64,000 nt of DNA from NCBI GenBank assembly GCA_018287875.1, contig JAGVVL010000022.1, positions 2,914,001 to 2,978,000 of the forward strand, written 5' to 3'. Below, piece by piece: positions 34,918 to 46,323 of this stretch. The notes under the pieces were generated by a model. It saw only the letters and a program-made list of their open reading frames with translations. It searched no databases and was not told where the DNA came from. How positions within the stretch are numbered: the first letter of the stretch is position 1; the number at the start of each line of letters is the position of its first letter. Made by a program: the position numbers and the translations under genes. Source of the DNA: Nigrospora sphaerica. Taxonomy: Eukaryota > Ascomycota > Sordariomycetes > Amphisphaeriales > Apiosporaceae.

Positions 34918-35736
34918 GTTTCGCGTTGCTTTTGAGAGGGGGATGAACAGAGTAATATGAGAAAAATGGAAACAAGGTGTACGATGCGAGCAAAACCTGG
35001 GGTTCTGTAAGTGCCTGTGACTTGATGGACATCCTGATATCTTGTACGTCGGGAAGCACCGCCGGGCCTTATATTCCATCTGCCTCCAAGGCAGCCAAGG
35101 CCTCAAGCCGTTTTCCCTCTTGAACTACATCATCAACGTCGTTGCTTTTTTGACACCCGTGCTCTCCGGGCAGGCCTCGCTTGTCTGTCGTTATGTTATA
35201 TGTCATCGTAAATGCTGTCAACATGACGCCACGAGGATCAATGGCGCCCCCGATGATTCATCACCACCCCGAATGAGACACAGAGGGGCAGCGGCACGGA
35301 CCCACGGCCACGCGATGGAGAGCAGTTGTTGCCCGTACAGCTTCATCTCCAAACGTCGATCCCCCGAGCTTCCACTGCACGCACGTAGGAGGCGTCGACG
35401 TACCTCGAATGGCATGGAGCCTTATTTCTTCGCTGAGATGCGCTTGATTGCCACACACACATGCTGGACAGATCCGGCGGCGCCGGAACGATGATGTGAG
35501 CGGGCTCACATCTCAGATGCGCGAGATAGCCAAGCCATGGCGTTATAGTACCTGCTGAAGTTATGCATTTAGACACGGGGTGCTTGATACGGCCTGTCCT
35601 AGGGAACAGACGCATTCGGCGCCCTCGCCTTTTCCTGCACCGTTGTCTTCACCCTTCATCCATTCGTGTATGAAACTTGTCTAGGGGTATCGTCCATTCC
35701 ACAATCTTCGTCCCCGGATTGGAAATTCGGAAACTA
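34918..35736. other. Intergenic
   Basis: This is the upstream region of the small acidic gene and the 3' side of the glucosyltransferase gene. Short frames only; nothing recognised. Confidence 0.5.
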
Positions 35737-38700
35737 CTAAGAGGTGCCGCCGCCTGCCCCGGAGCCCTCTCCTGCCTTGCCACCGATTCGCATACTCTCC
35801 GCCATGGCACGTTGCAGCTCGTCGTCATCATCGGCCGAGCGAGCTTTCCCCTTGCCTTTCTTTCGCAGCTCCTCCTCGGCCAAGCTTTGCTTCTTGATAT
35901 ACGCCATCACAATATCTTCTTCCTTCTTACGATCCTCTGCTTCTGCCAGAGATTCTCTGTGGGCACGCTCCGACTCCTCAATGGCTCTTTGGAACTCGGC
36001 ATCGTCGCCCACGTCGCCCGCCGAGGGGCGATGCGGCTCGGCACGCGACGCTTCGATGGCCTTCTGCAACTCCTCGTCCTCGCCTTCGTCCATTTGACCC
36101 TCGCGACCCGGCGGAGAGCGAGATTGCTGGTCCGTCTGTGACCGCCGAATGGCCTGTAGGTATTCGTCATTTTCCTCGTTATCGTAGCTCTGCATGTGAA
36201 TAGGCCCGCCCTGCTCTTCTGCAATGCTAGCTCGCACAGCCTGCTCAATGTATGCCTGGTACTCCTCGTCCGTGATTTCATCAAAGTCACTAAGAGAGAA
36301 GGGTATTCCGCCCTTGACGTCTGTTGGGTACGCTGGCGGCGCTGTCGACGTCGCGGCAGTCGAGGCGCCAGCAGTCGAGGCGCCGGCAGTCGAGGCGGCA
36401 GGGCTCGAACTTCCCGTCGCAGACGGGGCAGGGTATGAGCGGTGCGGTGGCGCTGGCGGGGCACCGATTGAACCTGGCGTTGTATTCCTCCGCAACGCTG
36501 TGACGCTTTGCCGAATGGCTTGCTCGATCCTGATATCTTCGGCCGCATTGCCCCGAGAAGTCTCCCGCACAGCAGCTTGTATGGCCTGCTCAAACTCGGC
36601 ATCCTGCTCCGCACGGCTCTGGGGCGAAATGGGTGCCGGGCTGTTGTTGTCGGCAGGGCGCGAGCTTGCTGCTGCCAAGCCCGAAGCTATAGCCGCCTGT
36701 CTCTGTTTCCACGCTTGCTTCTGCTCCTGCAAACGCTTTCGACTCTCGAAAGACATGTTTCTAGTGAGACGCCAGCCCGTCTGTGGGGGCTCGCCCGGGG
36801 AACTGGCCTCAGCTGAAGACGAGGCAACGTCGGGTGTCCGGGAAGCCCCGGTAGGAGACAGGTCTCTGGGCCTGCCCTTGTCCTTCTGTTTCCAGATGCT
36901 GAAGGCGCTTGTTTCACGCTTCATGGAAAGCCAGCGCACTTCAATGTCATCCCGCTCTTCGCTCGTAGAGTTCGTAAAGTCGAGATTGCCTTGTGAAATG
37001 CGCGAGGCTACAATGTAGTTGTGTGCGCTTTGAGCAAACTTGGTGCGGATCTCGGCGTGAAGACCCGCCATTGTGTAGGCCGGGATCGACCAGACAGCTG
37101 CAACGGGTCAGCCAAGGAAACAAGACAGCTTGTAGCAATTCACTTACCGGCTGCTGGCTTGAGGACCAGTCCACCAATGCCCTTGCCGAATCCTTTGATT
37201 AGCCCGGCAGCCCCTTCCTTCTCGGCACCCTTCAGGGGTTGGGTTACGAGCCCGGAGATGCCGTCGAACATGCCCAGTCCAAACTCTTTGCCGGCTACCT
37301 TGACGCCGCTTGCAAAACCCGTCACCTTCTCCGGAGGCCGAATCGTGTCATCGTTATAGAGCTTAGGTGCGTTTCTAAAGCCCCTTGCCAGACCCATGCA
37401 AAAGTTCATAGGGCTTTTGAAACCCGTGGTGACAATGGTTTCGATGCTCTTGCCGACGCCCACGGCTTGCTCCAGGGGGTTGCTACTAGAAGGCGCACTG
37501 GAAGTTGGTTTCTGCGTCGAAGGCGTCGACTGCGTTTGGCCGAGAGCCGCGGCCCTTGCCGGTTGTGATGAACCCACCGAAGCCGTTGAGGTCGACGCGG
37601 CCAGGCTAGTTGCACTCACGCTCGTCAAGCCCGACGGTTGCACCGAGTTGGCTGGGTCAGTTTTTGAATCATTCAGTCCCAGCTGGTTACCGGTGGCAAC
37701 AGGGGCCGAGTCCGTCCTCGACGGAGATCCGACTGTGCCCTCCCCAGAGCCCTCGGCTTGGGAACCTTTCGGTTTATTTTGGGCTGTGCTCTTGGCCGCT
37801 TTGAAAACGTCTCGGGGAAAATCTGCCACAGCCATACTGATGTTTCCGATATCTCCCAATAGCGCCGAGGAACAAGCCGTAATGGGATCCCATGGCTCGT
37901 CCTCGGTGTTGTATTCACGCGACCGAAACCTGCGTCTGTATGAGCCATGGCCGGGTTCCCCAAGTGGGTTCAACTTACAGTTTCAGATCCGACCACTGTA
38001 TGTACCCTGAGCTCACCAGTGTCGAGGCAGCGAGAGCGCTCAGCCGCATGTTAGTCCTTGGAAGGCGCCAGACGGCTACCCGGCTAGGGGCTAGGGAGCA
38101 CCGAATATTTTTCAAGTCGAGATGGTTGTGGAAACTTTGACCTCCGACGTCGGCTCCCTTCTCCTCCCGGATTTTCGCGCCCAGTTCTTTGGCACGCTCC
38201 TGTGTTTCAGGCCTCGAGACAAATTCGAGAGCCCCGGCGAGCGCTTCGGCAGTGAGCTTCTTGTACGGAATCGGGTCGGGGCCAGCACCGGCCCTGGCGA
38301 CCATAGCCCCCCAGAACGGCTGGTCGCCAAAGAACGGCACCACAATGGTAGGCTTGCCGGCATTGATACCGGCAGCAGTTGTGCCAGCGCCACCGTGATG
38401 ACACACTGCGGAGACGTGCTTGAAGAGCCAATCGTGAGGCACATTGCCGAGCATGTGTACGCCGTCGGGTATGCCCACTGAGTCGGCTCCGATGCCTCCC
38501 CAACCCTTGGACACGAGAGCACGGACGCCCGATGCCGCCACGGCGTCGAAAATGGTCTTGGTGAGACCGTTCGGATCATCAACCACGATGGATCCGAAAC
38601 CGATGTAGACGGGGGGCGGGCCGGCCTCGAGAAACGCCGCGAGTTCGGGGTCAGGGGTGAAATTGGACGCCAGGTTCAAGAAGTAGAATCCGGCAATGTC

Positions 38701-40118
38701 TATGTGGTTACCCCAATCAGCAGGCTTGGGGATCAAAGCTGGGGACCTGAGACCTGTCAGCAAAAACTTGCGGTCCGGCAGTTGGGCACACCACCCACCA
38801 GCAGTAGGTGTAGGGGATCCGCAGGCGTGTGAGTACGCCGGGGGCCCAGATCAGCGACAAGGGGTCCAGGTCGAGTACTTTAGTACGGAAGCGGTTGATT
38901 ACATCGCCCAGACCCTGCCAGGTCATCATCTCGACCAGAGTGTAGGATATATAGTTGGTCGTGACAGGGTCCGTGTTGGTGGACTGGATGTTTGCCAGCG
39001 GCTGGGGGAAAGCTCTCGTCGGGGACCACGGCATGCTGCAATTCAGTCAGATTTTGCCAGGCAGCACGTCGGGGGCAGGGCGAAGACTTGCGTAAACATC
39101 AAGTGCAGAGGCACGCCGAGTTTCTCGGCCACGTGGATGTGGGCGAAACTAGGGGGGTTCGCAATGATGGCATCTGCCACAAAGGGTTTGTTGGAAGGGT
39201 CCAAGATGATGGAAGTAGAGCCATCATTGGAGACGTTTCGCCTACGCTCCAGCCGAGGCGCCGGTCCCAGCCCATCGCCTGCCTCAATGCATGATCTCCA
39301 ACAGCCGTAGATGATTTGTTCAATTCCCTTGCGGCGTTTGGTGACCTCGCCACTCGTCACGGCGTCGAAGCCGGGCATTAAGCCAGGGTGCTTGACCATG
39401 AAAGCCATGAGTTCGGCGGGATCGCCGCCGATGCTGAAGAACTCCAGCCCATTCTCTTCGACGAAGCCCTTGAAGGTGGGGTGCGTTGCTATACGTACAC
39501 GGTGCCCGTAGGTGTCCCGCAAGACCTGTCCGAGTGCAACAAACGGCTGGACGTCGCCACGCGAGCCCACGATTTGTATGACAACGTTCAGTCGCGGCGG
39601 TGGCGTCTGCCCTGGGTGGCCACCAAGGCTAGGAGGGATGTAGGCGGGCGGAAGAGGCGCGGTAGCAGCGGTAAGAGCGTCCTGCCTAAGCTGGTAGCTC
39701 AGTGTCGGGGCAATAATATCGGCGAGTCGGCTGCTCGTCTGGTGGATGTTGATGTTGATTCGGCCGTCATCTGTGCGGAAGGCGTATCGAGTTAGTAGCT
39801 CGTTCCTTCCCCCCTCCCGTCGAGAGGGAGCTAACGCAGGTACCGCCTGCAGAAAGGCGATTCTCACTCACCCGTGATGTCGGCACCAGCTTCAAAGCCG
39901 GGCTGTTGCAGAGAAAAGCGGTCGTGAACTTCGCTGTAGGCAGGCGGTACCACTTCGTCGGCGCCTAGCTCTGGCGTGGCCGGTATGCCCAGCATGTCGG
40001 CCTGCGGGTCGGTGATAATGACACCCGGCAGCGAGCCGTGTCTCCCGCTGCTCGCCTGCTCTTCTTGGTTGCCGCTGCCATTGTTCCCCAGAGCACGCTT
40101 CTGCTCCAGCAAGGACAT
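35737..40118 (-). CDS. Sterol-glucosyltransferase-like GT1/GT28 enzyme with C-terminal UIM array
   Basis: Six exons: 39872-40118, 39092-39770, 38799-39035, 37979-38746, 37148-37929, 35737-37097, closing in frame to 1,357 residues. The GT28-type N-terminal domain starts at about 142 (RLNVVIQIVGSRGDVQPFVALG). The C-terminal nucleotide-binding lobe has HHGGAGTTAAGINAGKP at about 504. A middle Gly-rich part (about 830-910, GLVTQPLKGAEKEGAAGL, KGFGKGIGGLVLKP) recalls VPS13/ATG2-type C-terminal motifs. The last 300 residues carry at least five UIM-like helices (DEELQKAIEAS, DAEFQRAIEES, DDELQRAMAES and others). It probably transfers glucose from UDP-glucose to a lipid or sterol; the GRAM and PH domains of Atg26 are absent. 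Intron 39036-39091 begins with GC. The acceptor of the fourth intron could also be at 37936. Confidence 0.88.
36358..36401 (-). repeat. In-gene 15-bp tandem repeat (ASTAG)
   Basis: About three copies of a 15-bp unit encode Ala-Ser-Thr-Ala-Gly blocks in the linker between UIM-like helices of the glucosyltransferase. The repeat preserves frame and likely varies in copy number between strains. Confidence 0.6.
39036..39091 (-). other. GC-AG intron in the glucosyltransferase gene
   Basis: The donor is AC|GCAAGT and the acceptor TTGCAG|C, 56 nt. Splicing yields HLMFTMPWSPTRAFP, the expected family continuity. A GT alternative four bases inside (CAA|GTCTTC) gives the wrong phase. Confidence 0.8.
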
Positions 40119-43100
40119 GGCGCCGGTGAGTACGCCGGCGACGAAGGCGCGGCGGCGGGTGGGGAGAAGTTCGGAGGTGAATTCGGGAGCGGGGAAGGGA
40201 CCGGAGACGGGTCAAATCACAGCTCGAGGGACAATGACGCGCGGCCGTTTTGCAAGGCCGTCTCGGTGCGCCGATGAGATGAGGCGCCTGGATGTAGAAT
40301 GCGTGCGTATACTCTCGAGGCCTATAAATTTGCACGCCAGGCAAGCCTGGGTTCGCAGAGGGTGAAGGGAATGAATGGCCTGGCAACGGCAGCAGGGCAG
40401 CAGCAGCTGGAGGGCAGTGACGGCATTCCCTGCGGCGTCCAAGTGCCCACTATATACCTGGTTCCCACTATGGCGGGGTTACAGTAGATGCAAGTGGATA
40501 GATAGCGCCCCCTCCCCCGATACCGAGAGAGACCCTGGAGGGGTTTTGTTCGCCGTGCTGCCTTCTAACCAACCTACAGTAGGGGACAAAAGGGTGACCC
40601 ACGCTCGTAGATTCATGTACAACTGGGCAAAATGTAAGTGGGCAGGTACATACCTATGCTTGCATACTTGAATATGCTACCTACCTCGAATACCCAGGCC
40701 AGTAAACGCTACTCCCAACTATTCAACTCGGGCACGTATACATTCCACTGCTCGTCAGGGCGCGCATGATACTTAGCAAGGGAGCAGGAGAGGTGCTGCA
40801 AAGCAGTCCCTGGCGGGTAAAGAGCGACGCGACCAAAGGGCGTGGCTGTGCTCCAAGCAGGTTGGCTGCCACAATCGCGACGAATCAGCGACGCGATGAC
40901 GGGTTCGTGGATGTCGTGCGGGAGGCCTGCGGGCGGGTGGCGCCCGGGCGGTGCTGGGCCTAGCCAGCCATGGTTGGCAACGCCGCGGCGTTGCCCATGC
41001 AGACATGTTCTGCACTACGATGGACGAGGCCTGCGTCCGGCCTTTATTAGGGACGGCCGAACCCCGACTCGACTGGTGTGAGCTGATGCGGGCCGTGTTA
41101 AAGTCCGGCAGCGCGGGAGATTGTGATGTCCATGACCTCCGTATGATATGGCGTTGGTTTGCTCAAATCTCGCTGCCTAATGGCGGGATGGCGCGAAGTC
41201 ACCGGCTGCTGTAGAAGTGACGAAAACGCTGACATGGACGCCCGTGAAAACCTCTCCGTGGACGATGGGTGCGGGCGGCTATTGATTATACATGTTGGTA
41301 GGGTTGTTTTTGGTCTCTTTCGGCGGCGGCATGCCGTGGCTGTTTCTGTCGCGGGAGCTCTCGAATGCGCAGTATTTTATTAGGCCCTGTTACTGGCAAG
41401 TCGGCCTTTCATATACCTCGACATTCGATACCAAGTCGGAGAGCTGAGGCATATATGCCATATATCCCGATTGTGGATACCGTTGGCATGGGGAGCCAAA
41501 GATGGCAAGCCCATGGATGGGTGCATAGAGAGATATGCATGCTATCCTGGGAAATAGCTCGTCAGCCAACCATCTCTGTCTCCTCTCCTGTCAACGGCTT
41601 GGCTGTCGATACACGAATGCATGTTCGCTCGGTCCCCTCCCGCCCCTCCTCACAAAAGCTGCTCCCTGCGTCTTCAGCTTGGATATCTGTACCTACGTAG
41701 TATTCCATGTCCGGTACCTTGGCTGGTGCAGCAGTTTCTTACCCACTGACCCTGTCGTCAAGCCGGTTTGACAGGACTTCCTTATGGGTCCATTCCTTGG
41801 GCATGCAACCCGCCAGCCATTCGTCTAGGCGAGGCTGCCGCGGGGTTTTGAGGCAACGAATGTTCTTTGCAGCCCCTTGACAGATCACAAACTCTATCAG
41901 ATGTGCCGCGTGTCGATCACACCCGTAATCCCGCCAACGGAGACCCGGCGCGGGATTGGTGCTGATTTGACAGCATGCACCAAGCGGCTTCCTCCGAAGG
42001 CCACAGCATCGCGACATCTCAAAGATGAGGGCGCGTGTCGTATGGTCGAAGTGGAACGTCGGGATGCAACACGGGCGTCGATGGTCAGCGGAAGTCGCCC
42101 GTGTGCTGTCACGGAGGCCGTTCGGGGCAGCCCTCCGGGAAACCGTGTGTGCCGTGTGCGCCGACGAGGAGGTCGTGGTCCCGCTGTTTCCCAGGGTGAC
42201 CCTTAACCCAGCGCCGCGTCTGGATCCGGGGTCATATTCAGAATAGCGCCGGTATACCGACTGCACTGTCGGTGGTGCCAGCCGGTCAGGCAGTGCCAGC
42301 CGGTCAGGCGGTTTGCCGTCTCCCAAACAACGCAATACGACACACGCTGTTGGGATAGACGGCCTTATGGGCTGGTCTCGCTTTCACCCACGCGCAAGTT
42401 CGCTTGACAACGATACGACGCTTTCCGTCCGCAGGAGGGAAGGGTATATCTTCTAGGTGCCTCTGTGAAGGAGCGGTGGGAGGGCAATGCATGACGAGCC
42501 AGGAATGGTCGTGCGATTCGAAGGAATAGCAAGCATCAGAGCAACCCACACCGGCAGTCGGCGCATGCCGCCAGTTCTGCGAAACCCTTCCCCACCGTCG
42601 ATCCTGTTCTTGCTTGCATTGTCCTCTCATGGGACAGCAAGCGGTATCGAAACCAATTGCCACCGCCTGGAAAGAAGTGAGCGACAGCCCCCGATTGGTG
42701 ATCCGGAAGTTGTGTTGGTGAGGAACGCCGTCATTCCGGTCTGGCTGAACGTAGATTGCTAACGTTGCCTGAGCCCGTTGGGCATTAAGGCCCATCCGTG
42801 TATTTCCAGTAGCACGACACTCAGGGTTGGCCATCGCGGAGGGTCCTCGACAAGGTCCGGGATAGTACATCGCATGGCCACGCAACTGGGGCCCATGAAA
42901 AGATAGCGCCGCACGCCTCACCATCGCTGTCGGTGAGAGCGCGATAAGCGAGCATGGTATCCCGCGATTACCTTCTGCCTTTATCGTGTATGTCGATACA
43001 ATATCTGGAGAGCCACCACGCGTCTCTTTGTCCTCGGCTTCCCATGCCATAGTCCGTTCTAGCGGGACACTACCGTCCGATATACAGGCACCCGAGCGAC

Positions 43101-43255
43101 ACGGTCTGTCACCCCAGATCTCTCACTACACATCCGGGATTCCCCGGCTGCCCAGATATCGGGCCGCAACCTTTTCTGTCTTGCAAACTGTTCCTGGCTT
43201 CGGTAGCGCGTTGCGGACGGGAAGTGCCGTCCCACGTGCACGACGGCGAAGAAAT
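40119..43255. other. Intergenic, 3.1 kb
   Basis: This is a divergent interval between the glucosyltransferase and the next plus-strand gene. It contains an 18-bp tandem duplication (42275-42309) and ACCTACC-type motifs near 40680. Frames are short and lack family resemblance. Confidence 0.45.
42275..42309. repeat. 18-bp tandem duplication
   Basis: Two adjacent copies of GTGCCAGCCGGTCAGGC separated by one base. Non-coding, not associated with any gene here. Confidence 0.75.
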
Positions 43256-44461
43256 ATGAACTATGCCGGCATGATTGAGGAGAAGGCCCTCAAGGTATGT
43301 ATGAGGCTGCGGTCAGGAAGGGCGCTCCACGCAATCCCACTGACCTGAGCATCGGCCGAGTAGAAAACCTACATTATTGCCATTGTGTGCTCTACCCTCA
43401 TTGGGACCTTCACTTCCTCGATGGGTCTCTGGGACCGCGTCATGGAGAAGCGGAAGCAGAGCCAGCGGGACACGGATCAGGACAAGGAAATCCAGCATCT
43501 CAAGAAACAGATCGAGGAGAGCCAGAAGAAGAAAGAGGAGCCCGAGCAGCCCCTGTCCCGGCGCGGAGCGGCTTATGATATTCGTGGCTACCTCGATGTG
43601 GCCGACTCGTTGGAGCGTTCGAGGGCGTTGATCAGTCGCGAGTTCGACCTGGGCTGGGAACGGCTGGGCAGCCGCTTTGCCATCGGGGATGTCGTGACGG
43701 AGAACCGCCTCCAAGCTCAAATCATTTTGCTCCAGCGAACAATTATCGATGTGCTTCACGATGCCCTCTGTAATGGCCGGCAACTCGGCCGGGATGACAT
43801 GGAAAGGATCGTGGCCGCCTCCAACGCCGCTCGCGACGGCTCGCTCGACGCCCTGCGGCAACAACAGCGCCGTCAGCTGTTGTCCATCGAAAACGCGCCC
43901 GTTCTTCGACAGCCAAGACAGGTAACCGGAAGGCCGGTCCCCCGGGCGCCCAGCCCTCCGAACTCGGACTCGACGACTGTCGGTACCATGGTCTGCACCA
44001 CGGAAGAGCTGTTCTGCAAGTATAGCCTCAGTCTGCAAGACATCAGGAAGAAACCCATGGCCGGGAGTTTCGCCCCGGGGAGAAGCTGCCGGTGCCCGAT
44101 ATGCGACGCACGGGTGGACGCCGAGGCCGACGACCACTGGGAGATCCGGAAACGCATACCGGCCATCATCCGGGAGGGCGGGCGCGACAAGGAGGCGCTG
44201 GAGGAGCGCGAATTCCACGTAGGACAGCGCTTCGTGGTCAAGTCCCACACCACTGGCGGCCAGTATGCCTGCGTTCTGTGCAACAGGTTCCGCGAGAGAG
44301 ATGTCATCTGCCCCACAGTTGACCTCCTGATCAAGCATGTGGGAGAAGAGCACAGCACGGCCGAGCTGGAGCAGGAGCAGGACTTCGACATGGCTTCGCG
44401 GTTGCGGCCCTTACCCAGAGCTCTGCCCGCCCCCGCGGCGTCCCGCTCAGTACGTGGGTAG
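43256..44461 (+). CDS. Membrane-anchored coiled-coil protein with Cys/His motif, unknown function
   Basis: Exons 43256-43294 and 43364-44461 with a 69-nt intron (GTATGT..TAG) give 378 residues. The small first exon (MNYAGMIEEKALK) joins a hydrophobic helix (TYIIAIVCSTLIGTFTSSMGLW, about 15-36), then a charged coiled-coil (about 38-70, QDKEIQHLKKQIEESQKKKEE). A helical middle is followed by a Pro-rich linker and a Cys-rich C-terminal part: CRCPICD at about 250 and CVLCNRFRERDVIC with HVGEEH at about 315-345, suggestive of zinc binding. The layout suggests a tail facing one side of a membrane, anchored near the N-terminus. I do not recognise a characterised family. Confidence 0.75.
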
Positions 44462-45492
44462 CGACATAGGGGTTACTTGGTCGACAGCATGTCAGGAAGC
44501 GCAGCTCATCAATAGGGAATAACGTCAGAATAACAACGGTCCCAGAATCTACGCGCCACCGCGGAATATTTAGCCCTTCCGAGTATGCTGGCCGGGTCGT
44601 TTCCTGTGGCCCGCCCCGGGGGAAGCCGAGATGCGGCGACCATATATTGGCCTTTGAGTGGCTCGAGTGGTAAGTAGCCTAAATGGGCCCGGAAACAGTA
44701 CGAACCGCAAGCGGAAGCGCCTGTAATGGCAGGGATAGTGGCTCAGTACCACTCGAGGCATCGGCGGACTGTTGGCTCTGCCGTCCCCCGCAGTGGAAGG
44801 AGCCAACCGCATGCTAGCCCGCTTCATGACTCCCTGGGAGAATTCCATTCTGAGTCACGAGCTTGGTTGCGACCAGTAGCCGGGGGGGTTGGCAGTGGAC
44901 AAGTGTCAGCCGTGCCAGCTCAGCAGGCCCTGCAGGTCTTAGGGAGCGGCAGCCCTTACTATCAGTGTTAGGGTAGGAGCCGGTCCGTCACCTCAACTTA
45001 TCAGAGACGTGTGCAGCAGAGGATCCTTGTGGCAAGCATCTGAATCTAGACAGACTTCTGGCTATTGCCAGAAAGCAGAAAGGGACGGACTGGGCCTGGC
45101 CATGTTGGAGGTCATCGTACAATGCACGGCTGACACTGGTTGGGTCGTCCTGTATTAGGTCAATAATTGTGTAATGAAGTACGCAAAAATTATATAGTTG
45201 CTCCCTAGTTCAGATAGAGCCCCCTCGTCGAGGGTCTCATAAGTCGTAATATCATGCGGCCCATTTGAAAATACATCGCTCATCTCTGGATGGCTTTCAA
45301 ATGCGCCTCCCAACTCCATAGCGCCAAGCAGGCCGAATTCGAAACGCTTTTCGCTCTTGAAGGATTGCTGGCCGGCGCTGCCTGGTATTAGCAGCTTCGG
45401 CTTTGCTTGGTGGCGATAAATGGTGTGTGCGGTAGACCCTTGATGAAGATAGGCCCCTCGCCCTGGTTTTGCCGTGTCAAGGACAACAGCCC
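44462..45492. other. Interval with an ATG-less open frame on the minus strand
   Basis: This is convergent 3' DNA between the Cys-rich protein gene and the GATA gene. The minus strand is open for 137 codons (45158-45568, stop at 45155-45157), overlapping the GATA gene's last codons in another phase. See findings. Confidence 0.45.
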
Positions 45493-46323
45493 TCAGGCCT
45501 CGATGAAAGAGGTTCTTGGGGAGGTTGTGTAGTAGTTGCCCTCCTCGAGCGAGCCTAGGCCCTGGCCGTTACCGGCCTGGAGTCGCCCAAGTTTCCTATA
45601 GTCGAGGAGATGACGCTTCTGAAGGTTCTTGGCAAAGAGAAGGCCACAGACGTTGCAAAGACTGCTCGGGCCCTTAGGACCACTCCGCCACTCGGGTGTC
45701 TCGGTGCAATTGCAGTCGACACAGTGCTTAGGCCCCCGGAAGGACTAGAGGGAATGGTCAGCGGAGGACTGAGAATGGACGAAGATAGGGTGACAAAAAA
45801 ACACGCACCCGCCGGCGCCGGGAGCGGGCATCTTGTTTGCGTTCCCGCGTGGTCGTTTCGGGCTGGCGACGGAGTTCGGCCTTGTACTGCTGGATGGAGT
45901 GAAGCGTCCTCGTTATGTCTTCAGAGATGTTGATCATGGCCATCAAGTCAATATCGCCAGGTAGTTCGCCGTGGGCGTGGAGCCCGTGTTGGTCAGAGGC
46001 GACCTGGGAGAGAACGCCAGCAGCCTGGGATATCTACAGGGCACAGCGAGTTAGCACGGGGGGCGAGGAGAGGCCGGACTGGGAGGGATGGGAAACCAAC
46101 GAATAGGCGGTAGATAGATGGCATCCACCTTATTACTCTGTAACTACATGCGTATTCTACTTACTCTTTTGATATGGCTCGAGAGTGGCCCGACAGCCGC
46201 GTTGGCATCGGCAGGGTCGGGCTTCTGACATGCAGTGTCGAATGCGGACTCGACCCGCGAAGTCTGGCGGGAGGAGCCGTCGCAGCAGCGAGTGGCGGCG
46301 CTACGGAATGGAGCTGTAGCCAT
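45493..46323 (-). CDS. GATA-type zinc-finger protein (18-residue loop)
   Basis: Three exons (46165-46323, 45809-46033, 45493-45744) with introns 46034-46164 (GTAAGT, GTGCTAAC branch, TGTAG) and 45745-45808 (GTGCGT, CTGAC branch, CTAG) give 211 residues; all junctions are phase 0. The zinc finger is in exon 3: Cys136-X2-Cys139-X18-Cys158-X2-Cys161, with TETPEWRSGPKGPSSLCNVCGLLFAK. The 18-residue loop and EWR.GP.G pattern match the WC-2/NsdD/SUB-1 class of fungal GATA factors, which act in light response and development. Residues 54-103 form a helical region (ISQAAGVLSQVASDQ, DIDLMAMINISEDITRTL) before a basic stretch. No PAS domain is present, so it is not WC-1 or WC-2 itself. The C-terminus may be longer than modelled. 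Confidence 0.75.
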
